DNA from: Actinophytocola sp.
GTDB taxonomy: Bacteria > Actinomycetota > Actinomycetes > Mycobacteriales > Pseudonocardiaceae
DNA length: 58,689 bases
Reading direction: 5' to 3'
Assembly: GCF_009379765.1 (NCBI RefSeq)
Contig: NZ_WHTD01000036.1
Span: 1-58,689, forward strand
Shown here: positions 24,715-32,129 of the stretch, one piece after another
Numbering within the stretch: the stretch's first letter is position 1
Layout of the letters: each line of letters starts with the position of its first letter
Position numbers and translations under genes: made by a program
Notes under the pieces: generated by a model
Database searches by the model: none
The model's input: the letters and a program-made list of their open reading frames with translations, nothing else
Told to the model about the DNA's origin: nothing

Positions 24715-26032
24715 CGAAGATCGAAGCCTTCTGATCCTCGATGCTCTTGGTCAGCCCGTCGATGTCGTTGGGGTTGCGGATGAACTCCTGCAGCGACGGG
24801 ATCATCACGGTCGAGGCGAAGTCCGGCCGGGTGTCGCGGTCGAGGAACTGCGAGATCGACTTGGCGCTGCTCACGAGCTCCTGGGACTTCTTCTGCAGCT
24901 CGTTGTACCCGCTGGTGTCCGCGTCGTTGTGGGCACCGATGTTGTTCGGGTCGGCCTTGAGGTAGAGGTCGCCCGCCTTCGCGGACCCGAGGTAGCGGAG
25001 CAGGTCCTTCGCCCCGTCCTCGTTGCGCGGCCGCGCGGCCATCATGAACCCGTCGATCGGTGCCTCGACCGAGTCGGTGCCGATCGCGGGGTCGATCTCG
25101 GGGAACGGGAAGAAGTCGAGGTCGTCGCGGTCCGGGCCCTCGGGGAACTGCTGGCCCACGAAGAGGCCCAGCGTGTACATCCCGCTCTCCTTCTTCAGCA
25201 GCGACTGCGCGGCCTCCTGCCAGGTCCGGCCCAGCGAGTCCGGCTGGTGCAGCGGCAGGATCCCCCGCCACGTGTCGAACACCGACTTGACCTCCGCGGA
25301 GTTCCACGCCTTCTCGCCGGCCATCAGCTGGGCGTGGAAGTCGTAGCCGTTGATCCGCAGGTTCAGGTAGTCGAAGGTGCCCATGGCCGGCCAGCCGTCG
25401 GAGTCCCCGAACGCGATCGGGTTGAGGCCGTCGGTCTTCATCCTGCCGGCCAGCGCGGTGAGCTCGTCCAATGTGGCCGGTGGCTCGTAGCCCTTCTCCT
25501 GCCACACGCTCTTCCGGTAGAAGACCGCCCACGGGTAGTAGTACAGCGGCACGAAGTACTGCTTGCCGTCCTTGCCGGTGGCCTGCTGCTTCATCGCGTC
25601 GGAGAAGCCGCCGCCGATGTCGGACCAGACGTCGGTGATGTCGCCGGCCAGGCCCTGCTCGGCGAAGAACTGCATCCGGTTGCCGGCGAACCAGCCGAAC
25701 ACGTCGTCCGGGCCGCCCTGCAGGTAGTTGTTGATGTTCTCCTGGAAGGAGTTGTGGTCGACCGTGTTGATCGACACCTCGCCGGAGTACCCGGCCATCA
25801 TGTCCGCGATGCCCTTCTTGGGCACCTCGTCGGACCAGTTCGACCCGAAGGACACCGAACCGCCGGACCCGCCACCGGAACCGCCGCCGGACCCGGAGTC
25901 GTCGCCGCACGCGGCGAGGGTGGGAGCCAGGCCGGCCAACGCGCCGGCGCCGAGCATCCCCTTCAACAAGGTCCGACGCCTGACCGCCATGGCGGGCACA
26001 CCGCCGGCACCGAACGAACGAGGGCTCATCAT
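24707..26032 (-). CDS. extracellular sugar-binding lipoprotein (SBP family 1)
   Basis: A 441-residue substrate-binding protein. The N-terminus has a twin-arginine-like RRRTLLKG motif (18-25) and a lipobox ending LAAC (Cys42), followed by a Gly/Ser-rich linker. The mature part has the family-1 layout (FGWFAGNRMQFF, GKQYFVPLYYYPWAVFYRK, EKAWNSAEVKSVFDTWRG). It starts at ATG 26032, with GAGGAG 8 nt upstream; ATG 26029 follows immediately. First gene of the importer/GH36 operon. Confidence 0.94.
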   Translation of the reverse strand: MMSPRSFGAGGVPAMAVRRRTLLKGMLGAGALAGLAPTLAACGDDSGSGGGSGGGSGGSVSFGSNWSDEVPKKGIADMMAGYSGEVSINTVDHNSFQENINNYLQGGPDDVFGWFAGNRMQFFAEQGLAGDITDVWSDIGGGFSDAMKQQATGKDGKQYFVPLYYYPWAVFYRKSVWQEKGYEPPATLDELTALAGRMKTDGLNPIAFGDSDGWPAMGTFDYLNLRINGYDFHAQLMAGEKAWNSAEVKSVFDTWRGILPLHQPDSLGRTWQEAAQSLLKKESGMYTLGLFVGQQFPEGPDRDDLDFFPFPEIDPAIGTDSVEAPIDGFMMAARPRNEDGAKDLLRYLGSAKAGDLYLKADPNNIGAHNDADTSGYNELQKKSQELVSSAKSISQFLDRDTRPDFASTVMIPSLQEFIRNPNDIDGLTKSIEDQKASIFGG

Positions 26033-26366
26033 TGTCGCGCCTCCTCAAGGACCGGCACAAACTCAACAGTTGTAAACGCGACCTCTCAGAAACGAAACCT
26101 TGTCCCACAACGGGCGCGCCCGTCAAGGGGTCGGACCTCATCCCGTATCCAGATCGTGACACGTGCTCGTCACTCGGGCGTTACCTTGCGCATCTGCTCG
26201 TGACCGTCGGTAGAGGTCGGACCTATGGCTGCGCATTCGCGAGGGTGTGCGGACTTGCCGGTTTCTGTTGGACGGGCGTGCCCGTTCGGGTGCTCATGAC
26301 CGGTTCAGTACGCTGCGGTCAAGTCTTGGTCGTGGATGATCACCGCTCATCCCACGACCTCGCCGG
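26033..26366. promoter_or_regulatory. promoter region of the importer operon; no gene seen
   Basis: About 330 bp without a credible coding frame. It holds the ribosome site for the binding-protein gene (26041-26046) and a small palindrome, CAACAGTTG (26064-26072), about 32-40 bp upstream of the start. The reverse-strand word GTTTCGTTTC nearby vaguely resembles the TTTCG words in front of the DeoR gene. The rest shows no repeat or structure I can name. Confidence 0.4.
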
Positions 26367-26405
26367 TGCGAGGAACGACGCCTCACCGCGGCGTCGTTCC
26401 TCGCA
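26367..26405 (-). terminator. hairpin terminator behind the GH27 gene
   Basis: A perfect 16-bp inverted repeat (arms 26367-26382 and 26390-26405) with a 7-nt loop starts 20 bp past the stop of the GH27 alpha-galactosidase gene. There is no clear U-tract on the minus strand, which is common for actinomycete intrinsic terminators. It separates that transcript from the importer operon downstream. Confidence 0.75.
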
Positions 26406-26424
26406 TTTCGGCGTTCCGGGCCGT

Positions 26425-28383
26425 TCAGGCGCAGGTCAGCTTCGCGTCGACCCACTCGGAGTGGTCGTAGTTGTTGTTGTCCGGCCCGACCCCGGCGGCC
26501 AGGACCAGCTCGGTCACCCCGGTGACGTCGACGTCGAGCGGCACCGCCGGATCCACGCCGGTCACCAGGCCGGTCTCGGCCAGCACCGCACCGTCGCCAA
26601 GCACGGTGAACTCCACCGAACCCCGGTCGCCGACCTCGTCGTCGATGCCGGCACCCGCGGTGAACCGGGTGCAGTGCCCGCCGAGGTAGTAGGTCATCTC
26701 GGACGCGGCGTGCGGCGCGATCCCCTTGGCGTAGGTCACGCCGGCGATCGTCAGCGGGTTGCCGTCCACGCTCTCGTCGACGCCGAGCTCGCCCCAGCCG
26801 ACCTGGGCGCTGACCGGGCCGAGGTCGGACAGCCACGGCGTGCCGGTCGGCGTGGTCGCGATGGTCACCGCTCCGTACCCGGCCAGCCGCCCGCCGCGGT
26901 GGCGGACGTCGGCGGTCAGGTCGTGGGTGCCGTTCGGTGCGCCGGCGGGCGCGGTGACGGTGAAGTCGACACCGGCGCCGCGGCCGGGTGGGAGCACGCG
27001 CACCGACGTGCTGCCGTCGGGCCGGACCTGCCAGCCGGCCGGCGCGGTCAGTGCGACCCGGACGTCGCGCACCGCCCGCCGGCCGTCGTTGGTGACCCGC
27101 ACGGTGGTGGTGAAGGACTCGCCCGGCTCGACGTAGCCGGCGGTGCGCACGTCGGTGGTCACCGCGGGCCCACCGCGCCGACCGGGCGCGACCACGAACA
27201 TCTTCGCGCCGTGCGCGGGCACCGACGCCCGCACGTTCCCGGTGGTGACGGTGGTCGTGTCCGCCCACAGGTCACGCATCTCGTAGGAGGCCGCGCCGGG
27301 CAGCCCGAGGTCGGCCGCGGTCGTCGCCACCTGGGCGCCGGTCGCGCCCCGGTTGAACAGCACCACCGCGGCGCCGCCCGCCGAGGTCGGCTTGGCCCAT
27401 ACCTCGAGGTCCCCGGCTCCGTTGCCGCTGTCGGCGATCTTGTGGCCCTGCGTGCCCGCCCAGTCCTGGTTCACCGCGATGACGTCCGGGTCGGTGAGCA
27501 GCGCGCGGGTCGTGTCGTCCATCGAGCGCAGGTCGTTGCCCGCGATCAGCGGCGAGTTCAGCAGGCTCCACAGGCTCATGTGCGCGCGGTACTCCTCGGT
27601 GCTCATGCCGCCGTTGCCGACCTCGAGCATGTCCGGGTCGTTCCACGCGTTCGGCCCGGAGTACGCCTCGAGCCCGACCTGCTGGTCCAAGATGGACACC
27701 ACGCTGCCCCAGTTGTCGGAGATGTCGCCGGTGGTGCGCCAGTAGTGGCCGCCCACCTCCGCGGCCCACTCCCACGGCTGGTTCGAGCCCCACTCGCAGA
27801 TCGAGTAGACGATGTCGCGGCCGGTCGCGGCCAGCGCGTCGGCCATCGCGGTGTACCGCTCGATCGCCGGCCGGCCCTGGTTGTTGCAGTTGTCGTACTT
27901 GAGCAGGTCCACGCCCCACTCGGCGAAGCTCGCCGCGTCGGTCGTCTCGTGGTCCAGGCTCGCCGGCAGGCCCTGGCAGGTCGCGGTGCCGGCCGAGGAG
28001 TAGACGCCGAGCTTGAGCCCCAGTGCGTGCACGTAGTCCGCGACCGCCTTGATGCCGCTGGGAAAGCGCTCCGGATCGGCCTGCAGCCGGCCCTCGGCGT
28101 CGCGCTCCGGGGCCATCCAGCAGTCGTCGATGTTGACGTAGGTGTAGCCGGCGTCCGCCATGCCCGAGGAGACCATCGCGTCGGCGGTCTCGCGGATGAG
28201 CTCCTCGTCGATGTCGCAGCCGAACTTGTTCCAGCTGTTCCAGCCCATCGGTGGGGTCGGCGCGAGCGGCGGCTTGTCCTGCGGGGACGGTGGCGCGGGC
28301 GCGCCGCTCGCGGGGGTGGTGCCGATCAGGAGCGATACGGCGCCGAGAACGGCGAGCAGGGCGCATCGCGCTGTTCGGTTCAT
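26425..28383 (-). CDS. secreted alpha-galactosidase (GH27) with NEW3 and NPCBM domains
   Basis: A 652-residue exported enzyme. Signal peptide about 1-28; GH27 barrel from PPMGWNSWNKFG with the nucleophile Asp164 in LKYDNC and the acid/base region WNDPDMLEVG (247-256); a C-terminal beta domain; a NEW3-type sandwich (PGESFTTTVRVTN); and an NPCBM carbohydrate-binding domain (WLSDL to the end). It releases galactose from polymers such as galactomannan outside the cell. ATG 28383 has AAGGAG 10 nt upstream; the longer frame upstream is not needed. It lies 47 bp behind the DeoR gene and is probably co-transcribed with it. Confidence 0.95.
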   Translation of the reverse strand: MNRTARCALLAVLGAVSLLIGTTPASGAPAPPSPQDKPPLAPTPPMGWNSWNKFGCDIDEELIRETADAMVSSGMADAGYTYVNIDDCWMAPERDAEGRLQADPERFPSGIKAVADYVHALGLKLGVYSSAGTATCQGLPASLDHETTDAASFAEWGVDLLKYDNCNNQGRPAIERYTAMADALAATGRDIVYSICEWGSNQPWEWAAEVGGHYWRTTGDISDNWGSVVSILDQQVGLEAYSGPNAWNDPDMLEVGNGGMSTEEYRAHMSLWSLLNSPLIAGNDLRSMDDTTRALLTDPDVIAVNQDWAGTQGHKIADSGNGAGDLEVWAKPTSAGGAAVVLFNRGATGAQVATTAADLGLPGAASYEMRDLWADTTTVTTGNVRASVPAHGAKMFVVAPGRRGGPAVTTDVRTAGYVEPGESFTTTVRVTNDGRRAVRDVRVALTAPAGWQVRPDGSTSVRVLPPGRGAGVDFTVTAPAGAPNGTHDLTADVRHRGGRLAGYGAVTIATTPTGTPWLSDLGPVSAQVGWGELGVDESVDGNPLTIAGVTYAKGIAPHAASEMTYYLGGHCTRFTAGAGIDDEVGDRGSVEFTVLGDGAVLAETGLVTGVDPAVPLDVDVTGVTELVLAAGVGPDNNNYDHSEWVDAKLTCA

Positions 28384-28430
28384 GTTGGACACACTCCTTC
28401 GTGCGATCCGCATTCGGTTGACGTGGGCGC

Positions 28431-29231
28431 TTACATGGCCACCTCGACGTGGATCCCGGCGGCCCGGAACTGCTCGACGACCCGTGGGTCGGCGCTGCCG
28501 GAGGTGATGAGGACGTCGACCTCGTCGATCCCGCACAGCGGGGACAGCGAGACGCGGCCGAGCTTGCCGCCGTCGGCGACGACGACCCGCCTGCGCGCGG
28601 CCCGGCACATGTGCCGCTTCACCGCGGCCTCCGGCAGGTTGATGTTGGTGACCCCCGCGGCGAGGTCGACGCCGTTGCAGCCGAGCACCACGGTGTCGGC
28701 GCGGATACGGTCGAGCACGGTGTCGCTGAGCGGGTCGACCAGCGAGTGCTGCAGCGGGCGCAGGGTTCCGCCGGTGACCACGACGGTGAACCGCGGGATC
28801 GCCGACTCGAGCTCCATCGCGATGCGCAGGCCGTTGGTGAACACGGTGACCTCGGTGAGCTCCGGCCGGGCGACCAGCGCGCGGGCCACCGCCGCGGTCG
28901 TGGTGCCGACGTCGAGCAGGACGGTCTCCCCCGAGGTGATCAGTTGCGCGGCCGCGATGCCGATCTGCTGCTTGGCCTCGGCGTTGGCGCCGAGCATCTC
29001 CTCGAACGGGCGCTCGCCGAGCGGGAGCTCGATGGGTACCGCACCGCCGCGGACCCGTCGGACCTTTGCCTGTCGCTCCAGCGCGGCGAGGTCGCTGCGG
29101 ACGGTCACCTCGGACACCGCGAACTGGGCGGCGAGGTCCTCGACCCGCACGTGGCCGCGCTCGTGCGTGATGGCGGCCATCCGGCTGCGCCGCAGCGTCA
29201 GCGGCAACCGTGCGTCAGCGTCGACCACCAT
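28431..29231 (-). CDS. DeoR/GlpR family transcriptional regulator 1
   Basis: A 266-residue sugar-responsive repressor. N-terminal winged helix (VRVEDLAAQFAVSEVTVRSDLAALE, about 31-55) and a DeoRC sugar-phosphate-binding domain with GTTTAAVARAL and ALVLG-like VVLGCNGVD blocks. ATG 29231 gives the family-sized protein; the frame is open further upstream. It is transcribed away from the second DeoR gene and precedes the GH27 gene. TCGAAAG words in front of its start suggest autoregulation. Confidence 0.9.
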   Translation of the reverse strand: MVVDADARLPLTLRRSRMAAITHERGHVRVEDLAAQFAVSEVTVRSDLAALERQAKVRRVRGGAVPIELPLGERPFEEMLGANAEAKQQIGIAAAQLITSGETVLLDVGTTTAAVARALVARPELTEVTVFTNGLRIAMELESAIPRFTVVVTGGTLRPLQHSLVDPLSDTVLDRIRADTVVLGCNGVDLAAGVTNINLPEAAVKRHMCRAARRRVVVADGGKLGRVSLSPLCGIDEVDVLITSGSADPRVVEQFRAAGIHVEVAM

Positions 29232-29239
29232 AGCGTCAA

Positions 29240-29295
29240 CTTTCGATCGGAGGCCGCTGCCTGTCAACATCGAAAGAACAGCAAGTTTTCGAAAG
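29240..29295. promoter_or_regulatory. cluster of TCGAAAG operators between the two DeoR genes
   Basis: CTTTCGAT (29240-29247), ATCGAAAG (29269-29276) and TTTTCGAAAG (29286-29295) are inverted and direct copies of one 7-bp word within 56 bp, just upstream of DeoR 1. Repeated short words of this kind are typical DeoR-family binding sites. The cluster could control both divergent genes. Confidence 0.6.
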
Positions 29296-29389
29296 ATCAG
29301 ACATCTAACGTCTTCGGATGTTCGATTGAGTTGGTTTATGGTTGAATGGCGATCGATTCGGGTGCGCTCCACGGGTGTTGGGAGAGGCG

Positions 29390-30172
29390 ATGCTGGCAGC
29401 GGAGAGGCAGGCCCGGATCGTGGAGGAGATCCACAAACGGGGCGCCGTGCGGGTCATCGAGTTCGCCCAGATGCTCGGGGTCTCCGACATGACGATCCGG
29501 CGCGACCTGGATGCGTTGGCGCAGCAGGGTTTGCTGGACAAGGTGCACGGCGGGGCGACGCGCCGATCGGCGAGCACCGAGGAGCCGGGCTTCGAGGCGA
29601 AGTCCTCGCGCCAGCAGCCGGAGAAGGAGGCCATCGCCAAGGCCGCGGCCGCGCTGGTCTCCCCCGGCACCGCGGTCGGCCTGTCCGCCGGCACCACCAC
29701 CTGGGCGCTCGCACATGTGCTGCGCGCGGTCGACGGCCTGACCATCGTCACCAACTCCATGCGCATCGCGGACGTCCTGCACGCCCGGCCGTCGACCGAC
29801 CAGAACGTCGTCGTGGTGGGCGGGGTGCGCACCCCGTCGGACGCGCTGGTCGGGCCCATCGCCGTGTCGGCGCTCGCGCAGTTGCACCTGGACGTCGTGT
29901 TCCTCGGCGTGCACGGCATGGCCGAGACCGCCGGCTACACCACGCCGAACCTGCTGGAGGCCGACACCGATCGGGCCTTGGTGGCCGCGGGCCGGCGGCT
30001 GGTCGTGCTGGCCGACAGCACCAAGTGGGGCACGGTCGGCCTGTCCACGATCGCGCGCCTTGGCGACGCGGACGTGGTGATCACCGACGACGGGCTGCCC
30101 GAGGAGGCCGTCGCGGCGCTGTCCGAGCACGTCGAGGACGTGCGCCTGGTCTCGGTAGAGGCCAACCGGTGA
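29390..30172 (+). CDS. DeoR/GlpR family transcriptional regulator 2
   Basis: A 260-residue DeoR-type regulator. The helix-turn-helix is VRVIEFAQMLGVSDMTIRRD (about 18-37), and the effector domain carries SAGTTTWALAH and LGVHGMAE. ATG 29390 has GGAG 6 nt upstream. It is divergent from DeoR 1 and followed, through the mini-ORF array, by galT, so galactose metabolites are a likely inducer. The stop codon lies inside a GTGA that is the start of the first repeat unit. Confidence 0.9.
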   Translation: MLAAERQARIVEEIHKRGAVRVIEFAQMLGVSDMTIRRDLDALAQQGLLDKVHGGATRRSASTEEPGFEAKSSRQQPEKEAIAKAAAALVSPGTAVGLSAGTTTWALAHVLRAVDGLTIVTNSMRIADVLHARPSTDQNVVVVGGVRTPSDALVGPIAVSALAQLHLDVVFLGVHGMAETAGYTTPNLLEADTDRALVAAGRRLVVLADSTKWGTVGLSTIARLGDADVVITDDGLPEEAVAALSEHVEDVRLVSVEANR

Positions 30173-30394
30173 GCGAGCTTGCGAGCGAACCATGGATACA
30201 GGGCGACCGCGAGCGGCGCGACCGAGCCTGCGAGGGGGCGTCGTGAGCGAGCTTGCGAGCGAACCATGGATACAGGGCGACCGCGAGCGGCTCGACCGAG
30301 CCTGCGAGGGGGCGTCGTGAGCGAGCTTGCGAGCGAACAAATGTCACAGCGGCACCCGCAGCGGCGTCACCGAGCCTGCGAGGGGACGTCGTGA
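30169..30394 (+). repeat. three 74-bp tandem repeats, each a GTGA-linked 25-codon mini-ORF
   Basis: Units begin at 30169, 30243 and 30317; the first two differ at one or two bases, the third diverges in its middle. Each unit reads as GTG plus 24 codons plus TGA: 30169-30246, 30243-30320 and 30317-30394. Peptides start VSELASE and end RACEGAS or RACEGTS. Every stop overlaps the next start in GTGA. The first start overlaps the DeoR 2 stop and the last stop overlaps the galT GTG. A G-rich Shine-Dalgarno-like run (GAGGGG) sits 4-6 nt before each GTG. Whether the peptides are made or matter is unknown. Confidence 0.85.
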
Positions 30395-31473
30395 GGAAGA
30401 GCACCGCCGCGCTGGCCGACGGTCGGGAGATCATCTACTTCGACCACGACGGCGCGCCCGCCCGGACCTCGCACGACCGGCGGGAGCTGGACCCGGTGTC
30501 GACGACGTCGCAGCTGCGCCACGACCCGGTGCTCGGCGAGTGGGTCATGCTGGGCTCGCACCGCCAGAACCGGACGTACTTCCCGGCGACCGACGACTGC
30601 CCGCTGTGTCCGTCGCGGGGCGGGCGGCAGACCGAGATCCCGTCGCCGGACTACGACGTCGTGGTGTTCGAGAACCGCTTCCCGAGCCTGTCGATGCACG
30701 CCTCCCCCGGCGTCGTGCCCACCCTGCCGCCACTGGTCGGCTCCGCGCCCGGGGTCGGGCGCTGCGAGGTCGTCTGCTTCACCAGCGACCACGAGTCGGC
30801 CTTCGGAAGGCTCAAGCCCGAACACGCCAGGCTGGTCGTGGACGCGTGGGCGGACCGGACGGTGGAGCTGTCGGCGTTGCCCGGCGTGGCCCAGGTGTTC
30901 CCCTTCGAGAACCGGGGCGCCGCGATCGGCGTGACCCTGGAGCACCCGCACGGCCAGATCTACGCCTACCCGTTCGTGACGCCGCGGACCCGCCAGATGC
31001 TGGGCAATGCGGTCGCCCACGCGGAGCGGACGGGCCGCAACCTGTTCGCGGACGTGCTGGCCGGCGAGCGCGAGTCGGGCGCGCGGGTGGTGGCATCGTC
31101 GTCGTTCTGGACGGCGTTCGTCCCGGCGGCGGCGCGCTGGCCGGTCGAGGTGCACCTGTACCCGCACCGGCAGGTCCCCGACATCCCGTCCCTCACCGGG
31201 GACGAGCGGGACGACTTCGTCCAGCTGTACCTGAACGTGCTGGGCCGGCTGGACGCCCTGTACGACCAGCCGCTGCCCTACGTCGCGGCGTGGCACCAGG
31301 CGCCCCGGGGGCCCGGCGGCGAGCAGGCCTACCTGCACCTGCAGGTGACGTCGGTCCAGCGGGCGCCGGACAAGCTGAAGTACCTGGCCGGATCGGAAGC
31401 GGCGATGGGCGCGTTCGTCACCGACGTGCTGCCCGAGGACGTCGCGGAGCGGCTACGCGACGTCACGCGGTAA
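30391..31473 (+). CDS. galT: galactose-1-phosphate uridylyltransferase
   Basis: A 360-residue enzyme of the Leloir pathway that exchanges UMP between UDP-glucose and galactose-1-phosphate. Seen: CPLC zinc-site Cys pair (70-73) and the active-site HPHGQ (185-189) in VTLEHPHGQIYAYP. Start GTG 30391 is inferred: it gives the usual length and is coupled by GTGA to the last mini-ORF. No galK or galE is in the window, so galactose from the two alpha-galactosidases needs kinase and epimerase genes elsewhere. Confidence 0.94.
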   Translation: MRKSTAALADGREIIYFDHDGAPARTSHDRRELDPVSTTSQLRHDPVLGEWVMLGSHRQNRTYFPATDDCPLCPSRGGRQTEIPSPDYDVVVFENRFPSLSMHASPGVVPTLPPLVGSAPGVGRCEVVCFTSDHESAFGRLKPEHARLVVDAWADRTVELSALPGVAQVFPFENRGAAIGVTLEHPHGQIYAYPFVTPRTRQMLGNAVAHAERTGRNLFADVLAGERESGARVVASSSFWTAFVPAAARWPVEVHLYPHRQVPDIPSLTGDERDDFVQLYLNVLGRLDALYDQPLPYVAAWHQAPRGPGGEQAYLHLQVTSVQRAPDKLKYLAGSEAAMGAFVTDVLPEDVAERLRDVTR

Positions 31474-31566
31474 CGCGGCGCGGTTATCAAGCAAGGACGG
31501 TCGTCCCGATCTCCGGCACCCATCGCCAGCAGCCGACATAACACTTTCATAAAGTTCTAGACCAAC

Positions 31567-31574
31567 TGTATACA
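31567..31574. promoter_or_regulatory. TGTATACA palindrome upstream of the formate dehydrogenase operon
   Basis: TGTATACA within ACTGTATACAAAA lies about 95 bp upstream of fdsG, in the most AT-rich stretch of this region; CTTTCATAAAG sits just before it. GntR-type regulators often bind GTATAC-centred dyads, so this is a candidate operator. No regulator gene is adjacent. Confidence 0.4.
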
Positions 31575-31667
31575 AAACTCCTGATGGCTGGCGTCATAAG
31601 CGATTTCTCTCAAAAGATAAGCGTGAGTGCTTTGACCCGCCCCGTCGCGGATCGGCACAGTCGACCC

Positions 31668-32129
31668 ATGACACCCGGCGCAATGACGGGCGGGTCGCCT
31701 CTGGAGCAGCGGGTGCGTTCGGCGGTAGCCACGCATCGCGGCGACCGGGGTGCACTGCTGCCGATCCTCCACGACATCCAGGCCGAGTTCGGCTACGTCG
31801 ACGCGGCCGCGGTGCCGATCCTGGCCGATGAGCTCAACCTCTCCCGCGCCGAGGTGTTCGGCGTGATCAGCTTCTACCACGACTTCCGCGAGAGCCCGGC
31901 CGCCGGAACCGTCGTCCGGATCTGCCGCGCCGAGGCGTGCCAGGCCAACGGCGCCGAGGCTCTCATGGCGCACGCGAGGCAAACCCACGACACCGTGACG
32001 GTCGAGCAGGTCTTCTGCTTCGGCAACTGCGCGCTCGGCCCGGCCGTCGAGGTCAACGGCAGGCTCGCCGGCCGCGTCGACGCGGCCAGGCTGGACGCCC
32101 TGGTCGCCGGCGCGGCGGTGCAGGCGTGA
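31668..32129 (+). CDS. fdsG: NAD-dependent formate dehydrogenase, gamma subunit (NuoE-like)
   Basis: A 153-residue thioredoxin-fold [2Fe-2S] protein of the NuoE/HoxE family. Four Cys bind the cluster: CRAEAC and CFGNC. It passes electrons within the soluble FdsABG(D) formate dehydrogenase. ATG 31668 is chosen (31683 is a second candidate); the frame extends further upstream across the putative operator, which argues against an earlier start. The stop overlaps the fdsB GTG by 4 nt (GTGA). Confidence 0.92.
   Translation: MTPGAMTGGSPLEQRVRSAVATHRGDRGALLPILHDIQAEFGYVDAAAVPILADELNLSRAEVFGVISFYHDFRESPAAGTVVRICRAEACQANGAEALMAHARQTHDTVTVEQVFCFGNCALGPAVEVNGRLAGRVDAARLDALVAGAAVQA

Noticed and set aside
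26032..30246. A 1404-codon plus-strand open frame antisense to the galactosidase and DeoR genes
   Set aside because: It is the shadow of high-GC genes on the other strand: its protein is Arg/Val/His-rich without domains, while the minus-strand genes have catalytic motifs.
30169..30394. CRISPR array
   Set aside because: The units abut with no spacers and are open frames in GTGA phase; no cas genes are nearby.
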